Positions 54,612-61,615 of a stretch of 64,000 bases of DNA are shown piece after piece (within the stretch, counting starts at the first letter, position 1; every line of letters starts with the position of its first letter). The position numbers and the translations under genes were made by a program. Under the pieces are notes generated by a model, which saw only the letters and a list, made by a program, of their open reading frames with translations, was not told the origin of the DNA and ran no database searches. Location of the stretch: NCBI GenBank assembly GCA_963666475.2, contig CAXXJM010000001.1, positions 186,001 through 250,000 on the forward strand. Direction: 5' to 3'. Source of the DNA: JBFHIZ01 sp963666475 (GTDB lineage: Bacteria > Bacillota > Clostridia > Lachnospirales > Lachnospiraceae).

Positions 54612-55568
54612 ATGTTTTTAGCAAAAGCCAGAAAGAAAGTTGTAATAATAGAACCAGAAAGAAAGATTACTTGGAAAGAAATAAAGCGCCAAAAGGTTCT
54701 TTTGATTTGGGCTGCGATTATCGTGATATATGGTGTTATTTTTTACTATTTACCACTCGCAGGATGGGCAATGGCTTTTGAAGATTATAAGCCAAAAGAT
54801 GGAATCTTTCACTCGCAATTTATTGGGCTCAAGAAATTTGAAATGTTGTTTTCGGATAAGTCATTTATTCGTGTTATCCGTAATACCCTTGCAATGGGTG
54901 TATTTAATTTAATATCAACGTTTGTTATGGCAATCGTTTTTGCGATTCTTCTTAATGAAATGATTTCACAAGGAAGTAAAAAGATTGTGCAAACGATTTC
55001 TTATCTTCCACATTTCTTATCGTGGATTATTGTAACTGGTATTCTACATGATGCGCTGTCTGGTAGCGGAATCATCAATGAACTCCTTGTAAATATGCAT
55101 TTGATTGAAGAACCGATAAATTTCTTTGCTCATACACAGTATTTCTGGCCAATCGTAGCATTTGCTAACGTGTGGAAGGAGACAGGATGGAATGCTATTA
55201 TTTATCTGGCAGCGATTACGGCAATTGATCCCAATATTTATGAGGCTGCAGCAATTGATGGCGCAGGAAGGTGGGCAAGGATTAAACATGTAACGCTTCC
55301 AGGAATTCGACCTACGATTATCATTTTGTTACTGATCAATGTTGGAAATATTCTTAACGCAGGATTTGAAATCCAGTATTTACTCGGAAATGGACTGATT
55401 CAAAGTGTCTCACAGACCATAGATATATATGTGTTGAAATGGGGGATTAGTCAGGGTGACTATGCACTTGGTACCGCAGCTGGAATCTTTAAAAGTCTGG
55501 TAAGTATCGTTTTAATTGTAATTGTCAATCAAATTGCAAAGCATAATGGTGAAGAAAGACTATTTTAA
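54612..55568 (+). CDS. ABC-transporter permease (LplB-like)
   Basis: 318 residues from ATG 54612, which follows GAAGGAG; an upstream ATG at 54570 falls in the hairpin loop. Six membrane segments. The EAA loop that contacts the ATPase reads YEAAAIDGAGRWARIKHVTLP, and the protein opens with a soluble 30-residue stretch before the first segment. It matches LplB/YteP permeases of the carbohydrate CUT1 group that pair with LplC-like partners. It forms the heteromeric membrane channel with the protein encoded at 55581-56483. The gene ends 12 bp before the next. Confidence 0.94.
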   Translation: MFLAKARKKVVIIEPERKITWKEIKRQKVLLIWAAIIVIYGVIFYYLPLAGWAMAFEDYKPKDGIFHSQFIGLKKFEMLFSDKSFIRVIRNTLAMGVFNLISTFVMAIVFAILLNEMISQGSKKIVQTISYLPHFLSWIIVTGILHDALSGSGIINELLVNMHLIEEPINFFAHTQYFWPIVAFANVWKETGWNAIIYLAAITAIDPNIYEAAAIDGAGRWARIKHVTLPGIRPTIIILLLINVGNILNAGFEIQYLLGNGLIQSVSQTIDIYVLKWGISQGDYALGTAAGIFKSLVSIVLIVIVNQIAKHNGEERLF

Positions 55569-55580
55569 GGAGGAAAACAG

Positions 55581-56483
55581 ATGAATCTAGTAAAACTAAA
55601 ACAGAAAAATACATCCGTTGCAGATAAAATATTTAGAATCTGTAATGCGATTTTTATGATACTATTCGTAATTATTACTCTGTATCCAATTATAAATACT
55701 TTAGCAATTTCATTAAATGATGGTACAGATGCGCTAAGGGGGGGGATATACCTTTGGCCAAGAAAATTCTCTTTAAAAAATTATCTTACAGTGCTTCAGA
55801 AAGACAATTTGATTAATGGAGCATTTATAACAGTAACAAGAACATTAATTGGTACAATTTTATCACTAGTTACAAATGCAATTCTTGCTTTTATCGTTAG
55901 CAGAAAACGGTTTTTGTTTAAAAAACAACTATCACTTTTTTGGGTAATTACGATGTATGTGAACGGAGGATTAATTCCTACTTTTTTATTGTATAAAGAG
56001 CTTGGCTTGACGAATAGTTTTGGTGTATATATTATACCAGGTATGTTAAGTGCTTTTAATATGCTTGTTATTCGTACTTATATGAACGGAATTCCAGATA
56101 GCCTTGAGGAGTCAGCACAACTTGACGGAGCGGGATACACCACTGTTTTCCTGAAGATTATCGCACCACTTTGTAAACCTGTATTTGCAACCATTGCTTT
56201 ATTTGTAGCCGTCGCTCAATGGAATTCATGGTTTGATGCGATGTTGTATAACCGAATGAGTGGAGATCTTACCACGCTTCAGTATGAGTTGATGAAATTA
56301 CTCTCTTCAGTAACAAATCAAAGTACATCTGCGGAAGTTATGAAAAATGCATCAGGATCAGTTACACCAACTTCCGTTCGAGCAGCAGCTACTATGCTGA
56401 CGATGCTACCGATTGTATGTATCTATCCATTTTTACAAAGATACTTTGTTACTGGCCTTACATTAGGTGGGGTAAAGGAGTAA
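55581..56483 (+). CDS. ABC-transporter permease (LplC-like)
   Basis: 300 residues, AAGGAGG site. Six membrane segments, with ISLNDGTDALRGGIYLWP after the first and the EAA loop LEESAQLDGAGYTTVFLKII. LplC/YtcP type of the CUT1 sugar ABC family. It completes the importer together with the previous two genes. The extra 50 residues before the end (SSVTNQSTSAEVMKNASGS) are usual in this group. A terminator follows 15 bp after its stop. Confidence 0.94.
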   Translation: MNLVKLKQKNTSVADKIFRICNAIFMILFVIITLYPIINTLAISLNDGTDALRGGIYLWPRKFSLKNYLTVLQKDNLINGAFITVTRTLIGTILSLVTNAILAFIVSRKRFLFKKQLSLFWVITMYVNGGLIPTFLLYKELGLTNSFGVYIIPGMLSAFNMLVIRTYMNGIPDSLEESAQLDGAGYTTVFLKIIAPLCKPVFATIALFVAVAQWNSWFDAMLYNRMSGDLTTLQYELMKLLSSVTNQSTSAEVMKNASGSVTPTSVRAAATMLTMLPIVCIYPFLQRYFVTGLTLGGVKE

Positions 56484-56497
56484 GATGTAATGAAAAT

Positions 56498-56533
56498 AGA
56501 GGAATTGCTAATCAATGCAACGCCTCTTTTTTT
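56498..56533 (+). terminator. Terminator after ABC permease genes
   Basis: AGAGG (56498-56502) pairs with CCTCT (56523-56527) around a nested TTGC/GCAA pairing, then seven T residues. GH8 expression may need readthrough or its own promoter. Confidence 0.65.
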
Positions 56534-56568
56534 ATGGGGACATTATTATATATAGAAAGAGGCAGAAA

Positions 56569-57708
56569 ATGAATTTTAAGAATAAAAAGTATTGCAATAT
56601 GTTTTTTGAAGTGGGGTATACAGAAGATGAAATTGATAACCGAGTAGAAGAAACTTTTGAAGAAATTTTTTATGGGAAGAATCGGTTCTTCTTTTGGGTA
56701 GATGATGAAATGGGATATATGGAAGACACAGGAAATCATGATGCAAGAACGGAAGGGATGTCCTATGGAATGATGATATGTGTTCAGATGAATCGAAAAA
56801 AAGAATTTGATGCCCTTTGGAGATGGACAAAGAAATACATGTATATGGAAGATGGAGTCAATAGTGGTTATTTTGCATGGTCAGTCTCAACAGACGGGAA
56901 AAAGAATGCATACGGGCCCGCCCCTGATGGAGAAGAGTTTTTTGCGATGGCTCTATTTTTCGCTTCGCATCGATGGGGAGATGGGGAAGGAATTTTAAAT
57001 TATTCTGCAGAAGCAAAAACACTGCTTCACACTTGTGTACATAAAGGTGAGTCTGGCAAAGGTCGATCTATGTGGGATGAGCAGAATTATTTAATTCGAT
57101 TCATAACTGAATGTGACTTTACGGATCCATCCTATCATCTGCCTCACTTCTATGAACTCTTCTCTTTATGGGCAAATGAAGAGGATCATCTATTCTGGAA
57201 ACGGGCTGCTTCTGCGAGCAGAGAATATCTTAAAAAGGCTTGTCATCCCAATACAGGATTAAGTGCTGAGTACAGTACATTTGATGGGGAACCTTACTAT
57301 GGGGACCAGGAAGTATTTGGAAGACATGATTGGTATTATAGTGATTCTTATCGGACAATTGCCAATATTGCATTAGATTACGAGTGGTTCTCAAAAAAAG
57401 ATTCCACGAAGGAATGGTGTGAGAAAACGTCCTCAAATTTACAGAGATTTTTCAAAGAAATAGCTGTAGAGAATCGTTTTGGTGTTTATACGATTGATGG
57501 AACAAGTATTGATATGGATTCATTGCATCCAGTTGCAATGCTTGCAACGAATGCGCAAGCATCCCTTGCATCGAATGGAAAATATAAGGAAGAATATGTA
57601 ACTGAGTTCTGGAATACACCACTACGTACTGGTGAAAGACGATATTATGATAATTGTTTATATATGTTCACGATGCTCGCACTGAGTGGTAAATACAGAA
57701 TCTGGTAG
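56569..57708 (+). CDS. GH8 reducing-end xylose-releasing exo-oligoxylanase (Rex-like)
   Basis: 379 residues from ATG 56569 (AAAGAGG site). No signal peptide. (alpha/alpha)6 barrel with proton donor E62 in RTEGMSYGMMICVQM, base D259 in WYYSDSYRTIAN, and a His at 320 in SLHPVAML, the position typical of Rex enzymes. Rex removes xylose from the reducing end of xylo-oligosaccharides of three or more units. Length and motif order match Bacillus Rex. In this operon it complements the non-reducing-end GH43 and GH3 enzymes, in the cytoplasm. Confidence 0.93.
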   Translation: MNFKNKKYCNMFFEVGYTEDEIDNRVEETFEEIFYGKNRFFFWVDDEMGYMEDTGNHDARTEGMSYGMMICVQMNRKKEFDALWRWTKKYMYMEDGVNSGYFAWSVSTDGKKNAYGPAPDGEEFFAMALFFASHRWGDGEGILNYSAEAKTLLHTCVHKGESGKGRSMWDEQNYLIRFITECDFTDPSYHLPHFYELFSLWANEEDHLFWKRAASASREYLKKACHPNTGLSAEYSTFDGEPYYGDQEVFGRHDWYYSDSYRTIANIALDYEWFSKKDSTKEWCEKTSSNLQRFFKEIAVENRFGVYTIDGTSIDMDSLHPVAMLATNAQASLASNGKYKEEYVTEFWNTPLRTGERRYYDNCLYMFTMLALSGKYRIW

Positions 57709-57724
57709 GAGTGTGGTCTCATTG

Positions 57725-58141
57725 ATGGATGAACGTATATTCATGAAAGTTTTTGTGAAGATAGAGGAAACATTGGAGTTGAAAAGTCCTTTTGGAGGCA
57801 TTGTAATGATTTTCTTTAATGGGACTATAGACTGTGATTATTTTCATGGTACAATAATGCCAGGAGCAGTGGATACACAGTTTACAGATATTCATAATAA
57901 TACGCGAATGTCTGCCAGATATATGGCAAAAGGAACGGACAAAAGAGGTAATGTATGTACGCTCTTTATCGAAAATGAAGGGTGGTTCAAAGATGGATTA
58001 TCGATGCCATTTCAAACGGAACCTAAATTCTGGACCGATAATAATGAGCTTGCTGAATATGTTAAAAGAAATCGTATTCGTGGAGTTGGTAATTTTGGGG
58101 AGGCAGGATTAGAAATTGATTTCTTTGTATTTGAATCCTAA
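57725..58141 (+). CDS. DUF3237 protein of unknown function
   Basis: 138 residues from ATG 57725 (AGGAG is 13 bases upstream, so ATG 57743 is an alternative). It matches the DUF3237 pattern: an eight- or nine-stranded beta-barrel with FFNGTIDCDYFHGTIMPGA, RMSARYMAKGTDKRGNV and IENEGWFKDG, FGEAGLEIDFFVFES. No catalytic residue is known for the family. It lies 16 bp after GH8 and 87 bp before an esterase gene, so it is part of the xylan operon; it could be a lactonase-like or binding protein for xylan-derived acids. That is speculation. Confidence 0.75.
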   Translation: MDERIFMKVFVKIEETLELKSPFGGIVMIFFNGTIDCDYFHGTIMPGAVDTQFTDIHNNTRMSARYMAKGTDKRGNVCTLFIENEGWFKDGLSMPFQTEPKFWTDNNELAEYVKRNRIRGVGNFGEAGLEIDFFVFES

Positions 58142-58228
58142 TTTAAAAATGAACCAAGCGCAATATTTACATTGGAATATATCTCCATTTAATGTTTAAG
58201 TTGAAAACTTAGAAAGGAAGAATCAAAA

Positions 58229-59026
58229 ATGGCACTGTTTCAAATAAATTATTTTTCAGAATCTTTAAAGAAGGTAACAACCGTTCAGGTCATCGTACCA
58301 AATGACGTAATACCAACTATGTTAGAAGGCAATAAACATTATGAAAGAGAGATGAAAACGCTGTATCTGTTACATGGATTCTCTGGAAGTAGTATGGATT
58401 GGTTGTTAGGCTGTCAAATTCAAGAACTTTCAATCAGATATAATTTAGCTATAGTAATGCCAACAGGTGATAATAGCTTCTATCTAGATGGAAAGGGTAT
58501 AGGCAGAGCCTATGGAACTTTTGTTGGAGAAGAGTTGGTTAATTACATATCGAAAACTTTCGGACTATCGAGAAAAAAGGAAGATATTTATATTGGTGGA
58601 TTATCAATGGGAGGATTTGGAGCAATTCGTTCCGCCTATAACTACTGTGATACATTCCATAGGGCATTTGCTTTATCTGCAGCATTGATTATTCATAGAA
58701 TTAAGAATATAGAAACAGGATATTTTGATGGATTAGCTGATTTTGATTATTATAACTTTACCTTTGGGGACTTAAGTAAGATAGAAATAAGTGAAAATAA
58801 TCCGGAATTTTTAGTGAGAAAGAGAAAAAAGGAAAAAAGGCAAATCCCTCCTCTGTTTATGGCATGCGGAACGGAGGATTTTTTGTTACAGGAAAACAGA
58901 GATTTTCGTGATTTCTTAGTAAAAGAAGAGATTGATGTGACTTATCAAGAAAGTTCAGGAAATCATAATTGGAAATTCTGGGATGCTTATTTAGAACCAG
59001 CTATTATTTGGATGTTACAGAAGTGA
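58229..59026 (+). CDS. Esterase-D/CE1-like alpha/beta-hydrolase esterase
   Basis: 265 residues, AAGGAAG site, no signal peptide. Alpha/beta hydrolase of the tributyrin-esterase/S-formylglutathione-hydrolase branch: LYLLHGFSGSSMDWL (oxyanion strand), nucleophile S126 in GGLSMGGFGAI, Asp216 in CGTEDFLLQ, and His245 in SGNHNWKFWDA. Such small intracellular enzymes in xylan loci remove acetyl groups from xylo-oligosaccharides; feruloyl activity cannot be excluded. It ends the xylan cluster: a terminator follows 16 bp later. Confidence 0.9.
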   Translation: MALFQINYFSESLKKVTTVQVIVPNDVIPTMLEGNKHYEREMKTLYLLHGFSGSSMDWLLGCQIQELSIRYNLAIVMPTGDNSFYLDGKGIGRAYGTFVGEELVNYISKTFGLSRKKEDIYIGGLSMGGFGAIRSAYNYCDTFHRAFALSAALIIHRIKNIETGYFDGLADFDYYNFTFGDLSKIEISENNPEFLVRKRKKEKRQIPPLFMACGTEDFLLQENRDFRDFLVKEEIDVTYQESSGNHNWKFWDAYLEPAIIWMLQK

Positions 59027-59041
59027 TAGGAAAGATAACAT

Positions 59042-59070
59042 AGCCGAGGAGAAATCCTCGGCTTTATTTT
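59042..59070 (+). terminator. Terminator at the end of the xylan locus
   Basis: Perfect 9-bp stem AGCCGAGGA/TCCTCGGCT (59042-59050 with 59055-59063), GAAA tetraloop, then TTATTTT. Classic Rho-independent terminator. Confidence 0.92.
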
Positions 59071-59212
59071 AATGGTATTGTAATATTTTATATTCAATAA
59101 ATCACTTCGACTCTAATAGCTCATCAAAATAACATTTAGTACATGAAAACAATATATTCGGACTTCCTACTCTGCTAGAATAATGGCACAAAATGAATAT
59201 GGAGGAAGTTAT

Positions 59213-61615
59213 ATGAGTTTAAAAAATGAAAATTCTAGAAAATTAAGATTACTATTACTTGCTACTTTTAGTTTGCTAATTCTTTGTGTACTTGTTTTTG
59301 TGTTCTTCAATATCTTTATAAAGAAGGATTCAGATCAAATGAATAGCTCTGTAGTAAATTTAGAATCTGATATGTCAGAAATCGAAAATATCGAAAGAAA
59401 ATCAGAAGAGGAATTGGAAATGATGGGATATGAATTGGTTTGGGAGGATAATTTTGACGGAGATACTCTTGATTTGAACAGTTGGAATTATGAATATCAT
59501 GAGCCAGGTTGGGTGAATAATGAGTTACAATCTTATGTTGATAGTCAAGAGAACATTTATGTAAAAGATGGAGAATTAGTTATTCAAGCAATTAAACATT
59601 CTGAAGGTTCAGAGCCCTCCTATACCTCGGGTAGAATCAATACGAAAGATAAACACGATTATAAATATGGCCGATTTGAAGTTCGCGCCAAGGTACCAAA
59701 TGGGAAGGGATTCTTACCAGCGTTTTGGATGATGCCTACCAATGAAAATCTATATGGACAATGGCCGAAGTGTGGAGAAATTGACATTATGGAAGTACTT
59801 GGAGATGCAACCAAGCAGACACATGGGACCTTGCACTTTGGAGAACCTCATACCTCTAGTCAGGGAAGTTATGATCTGGAAGATGGAGACTTTTCGATTG
59901 AATACCATATATTTGCATGTGAATGGGAACCAGATGAGATTCGTTTTTATGTGGATGGAGTTTTATATCACACAGAAAATGACTGGTTTACAAAAAAAAG
60001 CGGATTTGGTACTGTTACCTATCCGGCTCCCTATGATCAGCCATTTTATTTGATACTGAATCTGGCTGTTGGAGGAAATTGGCCTGGTAATCCAGGGGAT
60101 AATGATGTGTTTGGAGAAAATGCAAGACTATGCGTGGATTATGTAAAAGTATATCAGAAGAAAAGTTATGATGAAAATGTTACAAAGAAGGTCGAGGTTA
60201 TGACTTTTAAGAATCCTGATGAATCAGGAAATTATGTGATCAATGGTGAGTTAGATCAAAATGAAGAACTTCCAAATGGAAAAAATTGGCAGTTTTTAGT
60301 AGCTGGAAACGGTGTTGGAGAGGCGGAAACTGTAGATGGTTATTTACATATTAAAACAGAAAATGAAGGGGAACTAGAGTACAGTATCCAATTAGTTCAG
60401 CCTGGAATGCCTATGATACAAGGATCAACATATTGTCTTTCTTTTGATGCATATTCAAATGGGAATCGCAAGATGATAACTAATATTACAGCACCAGACA
60501 AGGGATATATAAGATATCTTGCAGATACCAGTGTTGATTTGACCACTAAAATACAAACTTACAGTTATGAATTTACTATGAAGGATACCAGTGATATTAA
60601 TGGTAGAATTGAATTTAACTTGGGAAATCAGGGTGCAAAAGAAGATGTGTATATTACCAATGTTCGCTTAGAAATTATTGGTACCGCAGATTCGGAAAAA
60701 GAAGAAAAAACAATTCTTCCAGATGGCAATCATGTATACAATGGGGAGTTTCAGGAAGGTGTTAATAGAATGGAATTCTGGAACATTACAAAAGAAAACG
60801 AAGAAGATTCAGTATCTGTAACTAATGAAAATAATCAGAGAGAATTAATAATACAAAACTCTGGAATTGTTTCAGTGGAACAAAATGCGTTGGCTTTATC
60901 ATCAAACAAGCAATATATCCTTACATTTTCAGCCTATGCGAATGAAGAAAAGGAGTTGAAGGTTTATGTGGCAGGACAAGAATATACATATTTCGTTAAT
61001 ACTGAAAAAAGCAGTATTACAATACCTTTTCACACAGAAAGTGAAGTTTTAGAAAACAGTTTGCAGTTTTCTTATCCTGACAGTGGAACGTATTATTTAG
61101 ATGATGTAAGAATTATTGAAGACAGCCTTCTTTTGAACGGTGATTTTTCAAGTGGAATCATTGGTTATGATTTATATGCATATATAGCAAGTGATGTGAG
61201 TTATGTAATTGATGAATTAAATGAAAATCAGGCAATTTGCATCGACATTAAAAAGACTGGAGATGCAGATTGGAAAATTCAACTGAAACAGAATAATATC
61301 AAACTGAAACAGGGAGCAACTTATCGAATTAGCTTTGATGCCAAATCAACTATGGATAGAAAGATTATGTTCGCCTTACAAAAAGATGGTTCTGAGGATA
61401 ACGATTGGACTCCATATTCGGGTTCTCAGATTGTAATGCTTAGTAGTCAATATCAAACATTTACCCATGAATTTGAAATGACCTATGACACGGATTTGGA
61501 AACGATCTGGACAATTTCTATGGGCGCTGTAGATGGAACTCAAATAGAGAAATCTCATACGATTATTATCGATAATATTATTTTAGAAGAAGTTAGTGGA
61601 GTAAAAAATGAGTAG
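59213..61615 (+). CDS. Membrane-anchored GH16 endo-beta-1,3-glucanase with three CBM4/9-like domains
   Basis: 800 residues from ATG 59213 (GGAGGAAG 8 bases upstream). Residues about 11-36 are a signal-anchor segment. GH16 catalytic domain at about 75-325 with nucleophile E189 and acid E194 in CGEIDIMEVLGD; HEPGWVNNELQSYV and GKGFLPAFWMM are typical of bacterial laminarinases. Three beta-sandwich modules of CBM4_9 type follow (about 345-500, 515-640 and 645-795), each starting with an N-G-E/D-F/L pattern such as NYVINGELDQ, VYNGEFQEG and LLNGDFSSG. It would cut beta-1,3-glucan at the surface. The GH94 gene starts inside its last codons. Confidence 0.93.
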   Translation: MSLKNENSRKLRLLLLATFSLLILCVLVFVFFNIFIKKDSDQMNSSVVNLESDMSEIENIERKSEEELEMMGYELVWEDNFDGDTLDLNSWNYEYHEPGWVNNELQSYVDSQENIYVKDGELVIQAIKHSEGSEPSYTSGRINTKDKHDYKYGRFEVRAKVPNGKGFLPAFWMMPTNENLYGQWPKCGEIDIMEVLGDATKQTHGTLHFGEPHTSSQGSYDLEDGDFSIEYHIFACEWEPDEIRFYVDGVLYHTENDWFTKKSGFGTVTYPAPYDQPFYLILNLAVGGNWPGNPGDNDVFGENARLCVDYVKVYQKKSYDENVTKKVEVMTFKNPDESGNYVINGELDQNEELPNGKNWQFLVAGNGVGEAETVDGYLHIKTENEGELEYSIQLVQPGMPMIQGSTYCLSFDAYSNGNRKMITNITAPDKGYIRYLADTSVDLTTKIQTYSYEFTMKDTSDINGRIEFNLGNQGAKEDVYITNVRLEIIGTADSEKEEKTILPDGNHVYNGEFQEGVNRMEFWNITKENEEDSVSVTNENNQRELIIQNSGIVSVEQNALALSSNKQYILTFSAYANEEKELKVYVAGQEYTYFVNTEKSSITIPFHTESEVLENSLQFSYPDSGTYYLDDVRIIEDSLLLNGDFSSGIIGYDLYAYIASDVSYVIDELNENQAICIDIKKTGDADWKIQLKQNNIKLKQGATYRISFDAKSTMDRKIMFALQKDGSEDNDWTPYSGSQIVMLSSQYQTFTHEFEMTYDTDLETIWTISMGAVDGTQIEKSHTIIIDNIILEEVSGVKNE

